Shown here: positions 17,254 through 26,972 of the stretch, one piece after another
Numbering within the stretch: the first letter of the stretch is position 1
How the letters are laid out: each line of letters opens with the position of its first letter
Assembly: GCA_029212365.1 (NCBI GenBank)
Contig: JARGOC010000015.1
Coordinates: 1-64,000 of the forward strand
Source: Roseovarius sp.
GTDB taxonomy: Bacteria; Pseudomonadota; Alphaproteobacteria; Rhodobacterales; Rhodobacteraceae
DNA length: 64,000 nt
Direction of reading: 5' to 3'
Notes under the pieces: generated by a model
The model's database searches: none
Told to the model about the DNA's origin: nothing
Seen by the model: the letters and a program-made list of their open reading frames with translations, nothing else
Translations under genes and position numbers: made by a program

Positions 17254-18756
17254 TCAATGTTTGAATTTCTTGATCTCGCCGCTTGCCAGTTTGGCCTGAT
17301 ACTTGTTCATCTCAGACTTGACGATAGGCGCCAAAAAGTAAAGGCCCAGAATGTTCGGCACACAGATCAAGAAGACAAGCGCGTCCGAAATTGACAGGAT
17401 CGGATCAAGTTGCACGACACAGCCCAAGGCCACGAAGACGCAAAAGATGATCTTGTACACTGTCTGCATGCTCTGGTCCTCACCGAACAGGTAAGTCCAC
17501 CCCTTCAGCCCATAATACGACCATGAAATCATGGTCGAAAAGGCAAAGAGCAGCGCCGCAACAGCCAGCGGCAATGGGAACCAGCTGAGTTGGCGCTCAA
17601 ACGCGGCTGAGGTCATCGCCACACCGGTTGCATCGCCTGCAAAGCTGGGGTCTGCCACCTGGCTTGTCCCGATCACCAGCGCGGTGATGGTACAGATCAC
17701 GATCGTATCAATGAACGGCTCCAACAGAGATACATAGCCTTCGGTCACAGGCTCATTCGTGCGCACAGCGGCATGCGCAATTGAGGCTGAGCCGATGCCT
17801 GCTTCATTTGAGAAAACCGCACGTTGAAAGCCAATGATCAATGCCCCCAATGCCCCGCCAGCCACGCCTTCACCGGTGAACGCACCTGTGAAAATGTTGC
17901 TAATCGCCATCGGGATCGAGGTGAAGTTCATCAAGATCACGACGATTGCAAAGAAGCAGTAGAAAATGGCCATGAACGGCACGATTTTTTCAGTCACACG
18001 CGCGATGGATTTGATGCCGCCCACAATGACGGCAAAAACCACCACAGCCAGGATCAGACCGACCAGCCAGCCATAACCATCCAATGCGCCACCGGCGACG
18101 GTGTTCAGTTGCACATAGGCCTGATTGGATTGGAACATATTGCCAATGCCCAAGGCACCGATAAAGATGCCAATGGCATAAAACGTGCCCATGAACTTGC
18201 CAAAGCCGCTCATGCCGCGCTCTTCAAAGCCCTTGTTCAGATAGTACATTGGACCACCGGAAACCGAGCCATCCGGGTTTTCGGTCCGGTATTTAACACC
18301 AAGTGTACATTCAACGAACTTGGTCGACATGCCCAGAAAACCCGCGACAATCAGCCAAAACGTGGCCCCAGCCCCGCCGACCGTAACCGCAACCGCGACG
18401 CCGCCGATATTACCAATGCCCACAGTGCCAGATACGGCTGTGGCCAGTGCCTGAAAGTGGCTGACCTCGCCTGCGCTGTTGGGATCAGAGTAATCACCCC
18501 GCACCAACGCGATGGCGTGTTTGAAACCACGCAGGTTCACAAACCCCATATAGAAGGTAAAGAACACCGCCCCGACCACCAGCCAGAGCACCACAACCGG
18601 CAGGCCTGCGCCGGCAACGGTTACTTTAAAAAATACGATATCACCGATGACTTTGGCAATCGGCGCGGTGAACGTGTTGATCGATTCATCTATGCCTGCA
18701 AACGCAGGCTCCGACAGCACCAACGCCGCCAGCAAAAAAGTTAGAAAGCGTGCCAT
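17254..18756 (-). CDS. Alanine/glycine:cation symporter (AGCS family)
   Basis: This 500-aa inner-membrane protein carries about eleven hydrophobic helices and an N-terminal extension that looks like a signal sequence. The family signatures include GTVGIGNIGGVAVA and FSNEAGIGSAS, typical of Na+- or H+-coupled alanine or glycine carriers (AlsT/DagA type). ATG at 18756 is preferred to the GTG two codons earlier because GGAGG stands five bases before it. It follows uspA by 43 bases and could share its transcript. A terminator follows. Confidence 0.93.
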   Translation of the reverse strand: MARFLTFLLAALVLSEPAFAGIDESINTFTAPIAKVIGDIVFFKVTVAGAGLPVVVLWLVVGAVFFTFYMGFVNLRGFKHAIALVRGDYSDPNSAGEVSHFQALATAVSGTVGIGNIGGVAVAVTVGGAGATFWLIVAGFLGMSTKFVECTLGVKYRTENPDGSVSGGPMYYLNKGFEERGMSGFGKFMGTFYAIGIFIGALGIGNMFQSNQAYVQLNTVAGGALDGYGWLVGLILAVVVFAVIVGGIKSIARVTEKIVPFMAIFYCFFAIVVILMNFTSIPMAISNIFTGAFTGEGVAGGALGALIIGFQRAVFSNEAGIGSASIAHAAVRTNEPVTEGYVSLLEPFIDTIVICTITALVIGTSQVADPSFAGDATGVAMTSAAFERQLSWFPLPLAVAALLFAFSTMISWSYYGLKGWTYLFGEDQSMQTVYKIIFCVFVALGCVVQLDPILSISDALVFLICVPNILGLYFLAPIVKSEMNKYQAKLASGEIKKFKH

Positions 18757-18799
18757 GAGCACCTCCTTTTTATCACTATGTTTGAGCTAAGAAGGCCCC

Positions 18800-19234
18800 T
18801 CAGGGCACGACAACCACAGGAACCGGCGCTGTCTGCACCAGATTGCCCGCGACACTGCCAAAGATCAGCGCTTTCACACCGCTTTGCCCGCGCCGTCCGA
18901 TCACAATCTGGGCAGCGCCCACTTCTTTGGCGATGGCAGACAGTGTTTCAGCAGGCTTGCCATGACGCACCAGGCCTTCAGCCTCGATCCCGGCATCAGC
19001 AAGTTTGGCCATCGCCGGCACCACGACACCGGAATTGGCACGCTCAATTTCGGATTCGCGCCTGTTGTGGCGTTCCGCATTTTCCTCAGGCGTGTTGAAC
19101 GAATAGGGTGACCATTCGATCACATAGGCAACAACAACTTTTGCCCCACCGCTTTTTGCCCGCGACATGGCATGTGACAAAGCCCGCTCCGAGCCTTCAC
19201 TGCCATCAACGGCCAGTAGTACTACGTTTTTCAT
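18800..19234 (-). CDS. Universal stress protein, UspA family
   Basis: The 144-aa protein is a single Usp domain. It begins VVLLAVDGSEGSERAL (nucleotide-binding Asp) and contains the ATP-binding loop GRRGQSGVKALIFGSV (G-x2-G-x9-G-S) near the C-terminus, so it likely binds ATP. It precedes the alanine/glycine symporter, a common pairing in which UspA may control the transporter. AGGG precedes the ATG by nine bases. Which stress it serves cannot be read from the sequence. Confidence 0.92.
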   Translation of the reverse strand: MKNVVLLAVDGSEGSERALSHAMSRAKSGGAKVVVAYVIEWSPYSFNTPEENAERHNRRESEIERANSGVVVPAMAKLADAGIEAEGLVRHGKPAETLSAIAKEVGAAQIVIGRRGQSGVKALIFGSVAGNLVQTAPVPVVVVP

Positions 19235-19273
19235 GATAATTTCCCTGTCCTAGAATACTCCCGCCTTGGGTTT

Positions 19274-19279
19274 ATTATA
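19274..19279 (-). promoter_or_regulatory. Consensus -10 hexamer upstream of uspA
   Basis: Minus-strand TATAAT lies about 40 bases before the uspA start in an AT-richer stretch. No good -35 hexamer is found at 16-18 bases. An inverted repeat ATCCCA-N7-TGGGAT (19310-19328) lies 31 bases upstream of it and might bind an activator or act on the end of the aminotransferase transcript. Confidence 0.35.
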
Positions 19280-19431
19280 TCTATGGTAAAGCCGGGATAG
19301 GGGCAGTCTATCCCAGAGGTTGTGGGATGTGATAGTGCCAGATCAACCGTGGTATATATCCAAACGTATATTTTGCAGTCATATCAGCGCAGTATAACCA
19401 AAAAAAAGGGATATTTATGTGGTGAATTCAG

Positions 19432-20634
19432 TCAATCCGCGGCCTGAAAGACCGCGCTAACCTCGGCCTTGATGATGCGTGCAATCTGGGCACAATCCTC
19501 AAGTGAAAAGGTCAATGGCAGGCGCATATCCACAATACCATGCAGGATGCGGTCACTGGCTGGCATGGGGTCACTGGGGGCATAACGCCAGCTGTCATAG
19601 CGGCTGGTAAAGCCGCTCGGCTCGGCCCCGCCGAACCATTTCAGCTCAACTCCGCGTGCCATGCACCGCGCCAGAACATCGCTGACAGCGGCTTCGCTCC
19701 AGTCCAGCAACAAAAACTGAATAGAGGACCCGACATAGGTCTCCGCCTCGGGGCGCTCCACGATGGTCAGGCCCGGCGTGCCGCGCAGGCCCTGCTCAAC
19801 CACATGATAGCGTTCATTCCACGCAGCACATTGCGCGCTTAAGTTGGCCAATTGCGGGCGCAAAATTGCCGCGCGCAGATGATCCATCCGGCCCGAGACA
19901 TTGGGTGTGTCATATTTTACCCGCTCAAACGCATGCGCAGGGGGCACAGTGCCATTGCGACCATAGAGCATATAAGAGCCCGACAAGATCACCGCGCGCG
20001 CCATCACCTCATCATCATCCGTGATCAGCAATCCGCCCTCGCCTGAATTCATGTGCTTATAGGTCTGCGTCGAATAGCAGCCAATCAGCCCATCACGACC
20101 TGAGGCGCGGCCTTTCCATGCCGCCCCCATGGTATGAGCACAATCCTCGATCACACTCAGGCCAGCGGCGGCGCATATCCCCAGAAGCGCATCCATATCC
20201 GCCAGATGCCCGCGCATATGGCTCAGCATCAGGACCTTGGCCGTGGTGGCCCTGGCCTTGGCCTCCAGATCATCCAGATCAATCGTCAGGCCCTCGGTAA
20301 CACCAACAAACACAGGCACCGCGCCGACACTGGCAATGGCCCCCGGAACCGGCGCCAATGTAAAGGCGTTGGTCAAGACAGGTTCGCCGGGCTTTACGCC
20401 AACAGCGCGCAAGGCCGTGGCCATCGCATATCCGCCCGACGCCACCGCCAACGCATATTTGGCACCTGTGAAAGCCGCGAATTCTTGCTCCAACAGGGCG
20501 GTTTCACCAACCTCGCCCTCTGCTAGATTGTAGCGATGCAAGCGCCCACTGCGCATGACATCCAATGCCGCCTCGATCCCTGCTTCGGGGATCGGCTCTT
20601 GCTGGGTGAAGTTGCCTTTGAATATCTCGGTCAT
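19432..20634 (-). CDS. DegT/DnrJ/EryC1-type PLP aminotransferase
   Basis: The 400-aa enzyme has the fold-type I sugar aminotransferase pattern: the PLP-binding Asp164 in VIEDCAHTMGA and the internal aldimine Lys193 in STQTYKHMNSGEGG. Such enzymes usually aminate keto sugars on nucleotide carriers for surface polysaccharide or antibiotic sugars. There are no sugar-biosynthesis neighbours here, so the substrate is unknown. Annotation as an aminotransferase is secure; a role in a nucleotide-sugar pathway is family knowledge. Confidence 0.85.
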   Translation of the reverse strand: MTEIFKGNFTQQEPIPEAGIEAALDVMRSGRLHRYNLAEGEVGETALLEQEFAAFTGAKYALAVASGGYAMATALRAVGVKPGEPVLTNAFTLAPVPGAIASVGAVPVFVGVTEGLTIDLDDLEAKARATTAKVLMLSHMRGHLADMDALLGICAAAGLSVIEDCAHTMGAAWKGRASGRDGLIGCYSTQTYKHMNSGEGGLLITDDDEVMARAVILSGSYMLYGRNGTVPPAHAFERVKYDTPNVSGRMDHLRAAILRPQLANLSAQCAAWNERYHVVEQGLRGTPGLTIVERPEAETYVGSSIQFLLLDWSEAAVSDVLARCMARGVELKWFGGAEPSGFTSRYDSWRYAPSDPMPASDRILHGIVDMRLPLTFSLEDCAQIARIIKAEVSAVFQAAD

Positions 20635-20700
20635 AACTCTGTTTTGCCGGGGGCATCGGGGCAGGTCAATGGTGTGAACACCCCCATTGACCGTTGTTTC

Positions 20701-21366
20701 TCAATTCAACAACCGCTCAACAACGTGATCAAGCTCTGCATAGTGATCAATCGTCGCCTCTGGCTTCAGATCCAGAACACTGCGCCCGTCGGGGCCAAAT
20801 GTGACCAAAACCGATGGCACCCCTGCCCGTTTCGCCGTTTTCCTGTCCGTCATCGTATCGCCCACCAACAAACACCGTGCAGGGTCTCCCCCTGCCCGGC
20901 GTGTCGCCTCGCGCAGGGGTTCGGGGTCTGGCTTGCGCACGGGCAACGTATCCGCGCCAATCAGACTACCAAAACTGTCCAACACACCCAAGTTTCCCAT
21001 CAGCAACCGCGCCAGACCTTCTGGCTTGTTGGTGCAGATCGCAACGGCATATCCGTCTTGCTTCAATCGCTCGACCGCCTCCATCGCACCGGGATAGAGT
21101 GTGGTATGGATGTCAATCGCACCTGCATAAGCCTCTAATAAAACAGGGTAATATGCGTCAATTGTCGTTTCTTCGCCACCACGCCCAAGCCGCTTTAGCC
21201 CCAGATGCAGCATCGCCCGCCCGCCATGCAGCGCGGTTGAGGCATCATTGGCCGGGTCCAGCAAATCGCCCTCGCCCATCTGGCGAAAGCAGGCATTGGC
21301 CGCAGCTATCAAATCACCACTGGTATCGGCCAACGTGCCATCCAGATCAAAAACAACCGTTTTCAT
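20701..21366 (-). CDS. gph: Phosphoglycolate phosphatase (HAD family)
   Basis: The 221-aa HAD enzyme dephosphorylates 2-phosphoglycolate, formed by oxidative DNA damage or by Rubisco. The HAD motifs are visible: VVFDLDGTL (Asp7 nucleophile, Asp9), ICTNKP, the KPDPEPL Lys, and LLVGDTMTDRKTA. The alpha-helical cap after motif I fits the Gph type. It is transcribed away from glmU. Other small HAD phosphatases cannot be fully excluded. Confidence 0.87.
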   Translation of the reverse strand: MKTVVFDLDGTLADTSGDLIAAANACFRQMGEGDLLDPANDASTALHGGRAMLHLGLKRLGRGGEETTIDAYYPVLLEAYAGAIDIHTTLYPGAMEAVERLKQDGYAVAICTNKPEGLARLLMGNLGVLDSFGSLIGADTLPVRKPDPEPLREATRRAGGDPARCLLVGDTMTDRKTAKRAGVPSVLVTFGPDGRSVLDLKPEATIDHYAELDHVVERLLN

Positions 21367-21454
21367 ACTGCCGTCTCCTCAATACCCCACACCGACTGGC
21401 GCGTTTTCGCGCATCTTTGTCACATGCCGAAACACAGATTGATGCATTGCGCTC

Positions 21455-21482
21455 TTGCGCCATTACCTCAGGCAGATAAAAC
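21455..21482 (+). promoter_or_regulatory. Possible promoter of glmU-glmS
   Basis: TTGCGC (21455-21460) and TAAAAC (21477-21482) are separated by 16 bases, about 30 bases upstream of the glmU ATG. A small hairpin, GCGCG-TTTT-CGCGC, lies at 21399-21412 in the same divergent region. Both are visual matches. Confidence 0.35.
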
Positions 21483-21512
21483 GAGCGCAGCTTAAATACA
21501 AAGAGAAACCGC

Positions 21513-22868
21513 ATGAGCACAGCCCTGATCATCCTGGCCGCAGGTAAAGGCACACGGATGAAATCCGATCTTCCCAAGGTGTTGCACCCTATCGCGGGGG
21601 CTCCCATGCTGATCCATGCGATTGCAGCAGGCAGCGTGCTGGAACCCTCGCGCATTGTGGTTGTGGCAGGCCACGGCGCCAAGGCTGTGGGGGATGCCGC
21701 CGAGGCATATCAGCCCGCGGTCCAGATCGCCCTGCAATCCGACCAATTGGGCACCGCCCATGCGGTGGCTCAGGCCGCACCTCTGCTAGAGGGGTTCGAC
21801 GGGGATGCCATGGTGCTTTATGGTGACACGCCATTCATTCGCCCCGAAACGCTTGCGCGCATGCAAGAGGCCCGCAAAACACATGACGTGGTTGTACTGG
21901 GGTTTGAGGCCGCTGATCCGGGCCGGTATGGCCGGTTGGTCATGACAGGAGACACCCTGAATGCCATTGTTGAATTCAAAGATGCCGATGATGAAGTTCG
22001 CGCCATAACCTTTTGTAATTCTGGTGTTATATCAGCAGATTCCAAAACGCTGTTCAGCCTGATTGAGGCGGTGGACAATGCCAACGCCAGTGAAGAATAC
22101 TATTTGACCGACATCATAGCGATCGCGCGTGCGCGTGGGCTCACGGCGACTGCCGTTGCCTGCGATCAGGCAGAAACCATGGGCATCAATTCGCGCGCAG
22201 AACTGGCCTTGGCCGAAGCTGCCTTTCAGGCCCGCGCCCGCAGCGAAGCCCTCGAGAACGGCACAACAATGCCAGCACCCGAAACAGTGCATTTTGCCCA
22301 TGATACCCATGTGGGCCGTGACACGGTGATCGAACAAAACGTCGTCTTTGGCCCCGGCGTGACAATCGAAACCGGCGCGCATATCCGCGCCTTCAGCCAT
22401 CTTGAGGGGTGCCATGTGTCGCGCGGCGCCACCATAGGGCCATATGCCCGTTTGCGCCCCGGCACAGAAGTGGCCGAGGACGCGCGCATTGGTAACTTTG
22501 TAGAGGTCAAAAATGCCATCCTGCATGAGGGTGCCAAAGTGAACCACCTCAGCTATGTCGGCGACGCAGAAGTAGGCGAAGCAGCCAACATCGGCGCGGG
22601 CACAATCACCTGCAATTATGACGGCGTGATGAAGCACCGCACCAGCATCGGGGCGCGCGCTTTCATCGGGTCAAACACCATGTTGGTGGCCCCGGTATCC
22701 GTGGGCAATGACGCGATGACGGCCACCGGTTCTGTCATCACCAAAGACGTCCCCGATAGTGACCTTGCCATCGCACGTGCCAAGCAAATCAACAAACCCG
22801 GGCTCGCACGCAAATTGTTCGATATGTTAAAATCCACCAAGGCTAAACGTGACAAAGGGGCTTCATAA
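21513..22868 (+). CDS. glmU: Bifunctional GlcNAc-1-P uridyltransferase / GlcN-1-P acetyltransferase
   Basis: The 451-aa enzyme makes UDP-GlcNAc for peptidoglycan and lipid A. The N-terminal uridyltransferase domain shows LAAGKGTRMKSDLPKVLH and LYGDTPFI; the C-terminal half is a left-handed beta-helix of hexapeptide repeats (NFVEVKN, HLSYVGDAEVG, NIGAGTITCNYDG, where the acetyltransferase site lies). AAAGAG precedes the ATG. Its stop shares one base with the glmS start (TAATG), so the two last steps towards UDP-GlcNAc are translated together. Confidence 0.97.
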   Translation: MSTALIILAAGKGTRMKSDLPKVLHPIAGAPMLIHAIAAGSVLEPSRIVVVAGHGAKAVGDAAEAYQPAVQIALQSDQLGTAHAVAQAAPLLEGFDGDAMVLYGDTPFIRPETLARMQEARKTHDVVVLGFEAADPGRYGRLVMTGDTLNAIVEFKDADDEVRAITFCNSGVISADSKTLFSLIEAVDNANASEEYYLTDIIAIARARGLTATAVACDQAETMGINSRAELALAEAAFQARARSEALENGTTMPAPETVHFAHDTHVGRDTVIEQNVVFGPGVTIETGAHIRAFSHLEGCHVSRGATIGPYARLRPGTEVAEDARIGNFVEVKNAILHEGAKVNHLSYVGDAEVGEAANIGAGTITCNYDGVMKHRTSIGARAFIGSNTMLVAPVSVGNDAMTATGSVITKDVPDSDLAIARAKQINKPGLARKLFDMLKSTKAKRDKGAS

Positions 22869-24691
22869 TGTGCGGTATTGTCGGTGTCCTGGGCCATCAC
22901 GAGGCCGCACCAATTCTTGTCGAAGCGCTGAAGAAGCTTGAATACCGCGGCTATGACAGCGCCGGTATCGCCACGATAAACAACGACAAGCTGGACCGTC
23001 GGCGCGCCGTAGGCAAGCTGGTAAACCTGTCGGATCTGTTGGTTCATGAACCGCTGGCCGGCAAGGCCGGAATTGGCCACACCAGATGGGCCACACATGG
23101 CGCACCCAACGTCAATAATGCCCACCCACACCGCGCTGGAACTGTGGCGGTTGTGCACAACGGCATCATCGAAAACTTCCGCGAATTGCGCACCGAATTG
23201 ACAGCGGCTGGCATTGGGCATTCCACCGATACGGACACCGAAACCGTGGCCTTGCTGGCGCAGCATTTTCTGACCGAAGGCATGACCCCCAAAGCCGCCG
23301 TTACAAAAACTTTGGAACGGCTGGAAGGGGCATATGCGCTGTGCTTCCTGTTTGAAGGTGAAGACGATCTGCTGATCGCCGCCCGCAAAGGCAGCCCGCT
23401 TGCCGTGGGTCATGGTGAGGGCGAGATGTTTGTCGGCTCTGATGCTATCGCCCTGTCGCCACTGACCGACAAGATCACCTATCTGGAGGAAGGCGACTGC
23501 GCCGTAATCACACGCACCAGCCTTGAAATCACCGATGGAAATGGCACCCTCGCCAACCGCGAGATGCGCACGATTCAAATCGACAGCTCAAACGTCGATA
23601 AAGGCGGGCACAAGCATTTTATGGCCAAGGAAATCGCCGAGCAACCCGCAGTGATTTCAGACGCATTGGCGCACTATCTGTCCGAGGACGGAAGAGACAT
23701 AACAATTCCAGTCGGTGACATTGATTTCAATGGCTTAGATCGCATCTCTATGGTTGCATGCGGCACCGCCTACTTTGCCTGTATGACAGCAAAATACTGG
23801 TTTGAACAACTGGCGGGGATACCCGTGGACGTCGATATCGCGTCTGAGTTCCGTTACCGTGAACCTCCGGTTCCTGACCGCACTGCCGCTCTTTTCGTCA
23901 GCCAGTCTGGCGAAACCGCCGATACGTTAGCTGCCTTGCGCTATTGTCAGGGCAAGGCCGCGCGCATCCTGTCAGTGGTCAATGTCCCTGAAAGTTCCAT
24001 CGCGCGCGAAAGTGATCTCGCCCTGCCCATTTTGGCAGGCACCGAAATTGGCGTGGCCTCAACCAAGGCGTTTACCTGCCAGTTGACGGTCTTGCTGTTG
24101 TTGGCCTTGAAAGCCGCGCATCAACGCGGGCGCATGTCTGGCGAGGATTTGGCCGACAAACTGTCAAAACTGCGCGGTTTGCCCACGTCACTGAACATCG
24201 CACTTGAAATGAACGACGCCTTCCAACGCTGTGCACGCCACTTGTCCAAGGCCGATAACGCGCTATTCCTGGGGCGTGGCCTGATGTATCCACTGGCGCA
24301 TGAAGGTGCTCTTAAACTAAAAGAAATCAGCTATATACATGCCGAAGCTTATGCAAGCGGAGAGTTGAAACACGGCCCCATCGCTTTGATTGACGAAAAG
24401 ATGCCCGTGGTGGTCATGGCTCCGAGGGACAGCCTGTTCGACAAGACCGTCAGCAACATGCAAGAGGTCATGGCACGAGGCGGCAAAGTGATCCTGATCA
24501 CCGACCCGGATGGTGCGAAAGAAGCAAACGAAGGGGTATGGCAATGCTTGACCATGCCAGAGATTGACGCAGTTTTGACGCCTATCCTTTATGCTCTTCC
24601 AGCCCAGTTGCTGGCCTATCACACGGCGGTCGCCAAAGGCACCGATGTGGATCAGCCGCGCAATCTGGCCAAATCGGTGACAGTCGAATGA
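22868..24691 (+). CDS. glmS: Glutamine--fructose-6-phosphate aminotransferase
   Basis: GlmS (607 aa) makes glucosamine-6-phosphate from fructose-6-phosphate and glutamine. It begins MCGIVG, where Cys2 is the glutaminase nucleophile after Met removal; the glutaminase domain continues to about residue 240, then two SIS domains (FVSQSGETADTLAAL; CGTAYFAC; EGALKLKEISYIHAE). It ends in KSVTVE, the usual C-terminus near the active site. It overlaps glmU by one base and the next gene by four. No glmS ribozyme or regulatory leader is visible; in this group control is usually elsewhere. Confidence 0.97.
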   Translation: MCGIVGVLGHHEAAPILVEALKKLEYRGYDSAGIATINNDKLDRRRAVGKLVNLSDLLVHEPLAGKAGIGHTRWATHGAPNVNNAHPHRAGTVAVVHNGIIENFRELRTELTAAGIGHSTDTDTETVALLAQHFLTEGMTPKAAVTKTLERLEGAYALCFLFEGEDDLLIAARKGSPLAVGHGEGEMFVGSDAIALSPLTDKITYLEEGDCAVITRTSLEITDGNGTLANREMRTIQIDSSNVDKGGHKHFMAKEIAEQPAVISDALAHYLSEDGRDITIPVGDIDFNGLDRISMVACGTAYFACMTAKYWFEQLAGIPVDVDIASEFRYREPPVPDRTAALFVSQSGETADTLAALRYCQGKAARILSVVNVPESSIARESDLALPILAGTEIGVASTKAFTCQLTVLLLLALKAAHQRGRMSGEDLADKLSKLRGLPTSLNIALEMNDAFQRCARHLSKADNALFLGRGLMYPLAHEGALKLKEISYIHAEAYASGELKHGPIALIDEKMPVVVMAPRDSLFDKTVSNMQEVMARGGKVILITDPDGAKEANEGVWQCLTMPEIDAVLTPILYALPAQLLAYHTAVAKGTDVDQPRNLAKSVTVE

Positions 24692-25368
24692 CATTAGATG
24701 AGGCGCTAGACGCCCTGAAATCCCAGATTGAACCAGGCCGCGCCGAAGGTATGGCCGGGTATCACAAGGTGCCGCGCGAGTATTTGGGCGTGCCAAACCC
24801 CGCGATCAACGATCTGGCGCAGGGTTGGCGCCAGACATTAGACGTGGAAGCACGCGTCAAACTGGCCCGCGAATTATGGGACACGAATATCTTTGAGGCC
24901 CGTCTGGCCGCTGCCAAAGTGCTGACCCAAGCCCGCATTCGCCCCGACGAGGATGCCTGGGCGCTCATCACCTCTTGGGTGCCTGATTTTGACAGCTGGG
25001 CCATTGCCGATCATACCATGATGGCCGGGCAGAAACGCCTTGTTGCCGATCCCTCGCGCATCGACGAAGTGGAAACCTGGACGCAGGCCAAGCCCCACTG
25101 GACCCGCCGCGCGGCCATGGTCATAACCCTGCCATACACCAAGCAAAACAACCCCAAGCCGACAGAAATCGCCATCCGCGAACGTGTGCTGGGTTGGGCG
25201 GCGACCTATGTGCAAGACCCCGAGTGGTTCATTCAGAAATCCGTGGCATGGTGGCTGCGTGACCTATCCAAACACGACCATGATCGTGTGGTTGCCTTCA
25301 TGGCGGAAAATGGCAAACAGATGAAGCCGTTTGCCCGCAAAGAAGCTGAAAAATACCTGAATAATTAG
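24688..25368 (+). CDS. DNA alkylation repair protein, AlkD-like HEAT repeats
   Basis: The 226-aa protein has the all-helical pattern of AlkD/DUF1061 HEAT-like repeat glycosylases (AINDLAQGWRQTL, LARELWDTNIFEARLAAAKVL, SWAIADHTMM, FIQKSVAWWLRDLSK). AlkD removes bulky alkylated bases by recognising the DNA backbone. The W and D residues in WDTNIFEAR and in WAIAD are those usually conserved. It overlaps glmS as ATGA and is convergent with the lipoprotein gene, sharing four bases. Functional link with glmS is not expected. Confidence 0.85.
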   Translation: MTLDEALDALKSQIEPGRAEGMAGYHKVPREYLGVPNPAINDLAQGWRQTLDVEARVKLARELWDTNIFEARLAAAKVLTQARIRPDEDAWALITSWVPDFDSWAIADHTMMAGQKRLVADPSRIDEVETWTQAKPHWTRRAAMVITLPYTKQNNPKPTEIAIRERVLGWAATYVQDPEWFIQKSVAWWLRDLSKHDHDRVVAFMAENGKQMKPFARKEAEKYLNN

Positions 25369-25877
25369 CCGCTTACACGGAATACTTGAACCTCTGGAAG
25401 CCCTGTCAAAGGGGCCTCAATCAGGCGCATCGCAGGCAACGACATCCGGCTGCCCGCCGTCTTTGGCCCCTCGATTGGGATCAGGTCAACAGACACGGAT
25501 TTACCCGTGGCCGGATAGACCACCCGACCTTTTGAAGGCTTGGAAACCAGCGGAGTTTTCAACCAAAACCCCGGCTCGGTTGGAGAGCCAAGCGACGCCA
25601 CTGTGCGCCCCAGATCGTTTTCGCCGCCCACACCCGTCGCGCCCGCCACGGCCTCGGATCGTTGCTTGGCGGTTGTGGTGTCAAATTCCTCAACCGTACG
25701 CGCCGCCACGGGAACCGCCTTGATGTCGATGTTGAGGGTCAAAGGCCGTGCCAACGGCCGGGTTTGCCCGCTTTTTAACATCTCAACATTGGTGCCCACA
25801 GACTGATCCGCAGGAGGTGTCAGCGCACATCCTCCCAGCAGCACCGCTGCCATTCCACTGGTCAAACTATGTTTCAT
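25365..25877 (-). CDS. Small lipoprotein of unknown function
   Basis: The 170-aa precursor has a signal peptide and lipobox (AVLLGGC, Cys17), so it should be lipidated and anchored, probably to the outer membrane. The mature part is Pro- and Thr-rich, low in aromatic residues and probably extended, with a possible small beta-domain at the C-terminus (FRVSG). I do not recognise a family. It is divergent from moaA (87 bases) and convergent with the AlkD-like gene. Confidence 0.7.
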   Translation of the reverse strand: MKHSLTSGMAAVLLGGCALTPPADQSVGTNVEMLKSGQTRPLARPLTLNIDIKAVPVAARTVEEFDTTTAKQRSEAVAGATGVGGENDLGRTVASLGSPTEPGFWLKTPLVSKPSKGRVVYPATGKSVSVDLIPIEGPKTAGSRMSLPAMRLIEAPLTGLPEVQVFRVSG

Positions 25878-25964
25878 ACGCCCAACCTAGTCTCGCCACA
25901 CCGGCGCAGCAATGGCCAAGATCACCCCTTGCCCCAGATCAGTGCGCACAATAGATTAAGCGCC

Positions 25965-26972
25965 ATGACAGCCCCACTGATTGATCCATTTCAACGTGCT
26001 ATCTCTTACCTGCGCGTGTCGGTCACAGACCGATGCGATTTTCGCTGTGTTTATTGCATGTCCGAGAACATGTCCTTTCTGCCCAAGAAAGAACTTCTGA
26101 CACTGGAAGAGCTGGATCGCATGTGTTCCGCTTTCATCGACATGGGCGTTGAAAAGCTGCGTATTACTGGCGGTGAGCCGCTGGTGCGCCGCGGCATCAT
26201 GACGTTTTTCGACACCATGACACGGCATCTGGAAAGTGGCGCGTTGCAGGAACTGACGTTGACCACCAATGGCTCTCAGTTGGAGCGGTTTGCAGGAGAT
26301 TTGTTTGCCGCCGGCGTGCGCCGGGTGAATATCTCGCTGGATACTCTGGATGATCAGAAATTCGCCGATATCACCCGGTGGGGTCGCCTGCCCCAAGTGT
26401 TGCGCGGTGTGGATGCGGCGCAAAAGGCCGGCATGAGGGTCAAGATCAACGTGGTGGCCCTGAAGGGGTTTAACGAAGATGAACTGTTTGATCTGGTTGA
26501 GTGGTGCGCCGATCGTGACATGGACCTCACCTTTATCGAAGTCATGCCCATGGGCGACATTGGCAACGAAGACCGGCTGGATCAATATTGGCCCCTCAAG
26601 GACCTGCGCGCGCGTCTGGCCGAGCGCTATACGCTGAAAGATTTGACTGAGCGCACTGGTGGGCCTGCCCGTTATGTCGCACTGGAGGAAACCGGCCAGA
26701 AGATTGGCTTTATCACCCCCCTGACCCATAATTTCTGCGAAAGCTGTAACCGGGTGCGCCTGACCTGCACGGGAGAGCTGTACATGTGTCTGGGCCAGGA
26801 AGATATGGCAGATCTGCGCCCTGCCCTGCGCAATCATCTGGGGGATAATACCGCCCTGCAAACGAACATCCGCGAAGCGATCACGCGCAAGCCCAAGGGT
26901 CATGATTTTGACTATGCCCGACAGAATGTCGATGGCCGCGTTTCGCGCCACATGAGCCACACTGGCGGCTGA
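25965..26972 (+). CDS. moaA: GTP 3',8-cyclase (molybdenum cofactor biosynthesis)
   Basis: MoaA (335 aa) is a radical-SAM enzyme that starts molybdopterin synthesis from GTP. The N-terminal cluster is ligated by Cys24, Cys28 and Cys31 (CDFRCVYC); the C-terminal substrate-binding cluster is in [19 protein letters not shown]. The C-terminus ends in Gly-Gly, as required in MoaA. I start at ATG 25965, because the family N-terminus ([20 protein letters not shown]) begins right after it; the open frame upstream would add 32 residues over the intergenic gap. The stop overlaps the next gene by one base. Confidence 0.96.
   Translation: MTAPLIDPFQRAISYLRVSVTDRCDFRCVYCMSENMSFLPKKELLTLEELDRMCSAFIDMGVEKLRITGGEPLVRRGIMTFFDTMTRHLESGALQELTLTTNGSQLERFAGDLFAAGVRRVNISLDTLDDQKFADITRWGRLPQVLRGVDAAQKAGMRVKINVVALKGFNEDELFDLVEWCADRDMDLTFIEVMPMGDIGNEDRLDQYWPLKDLRARLAERYTLKDLTERTGGPARYVALEETGQKIGFITPLTHNFCESCNRVRLTCTGELYMCLGQEDMADLRPALRNHLGDNTALQTNIREAITRKPKGHDFDYARQNVDGRVSRHMSHTGG

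Noticed and set aside
19310..19346. FNR or terminator site between the aminotransferase and uspA
   Set aside because: The half-site TTGAT has no partner at the right spacing, and the ATCCCA/TGGGAT stem lacks a U-tract.
22616..23578. Long minus-strand open frame opposite glmU-glmS
   Set aside because: It mirrors the conserved genes in codon position and encodes a low-complexity product; no independent support.
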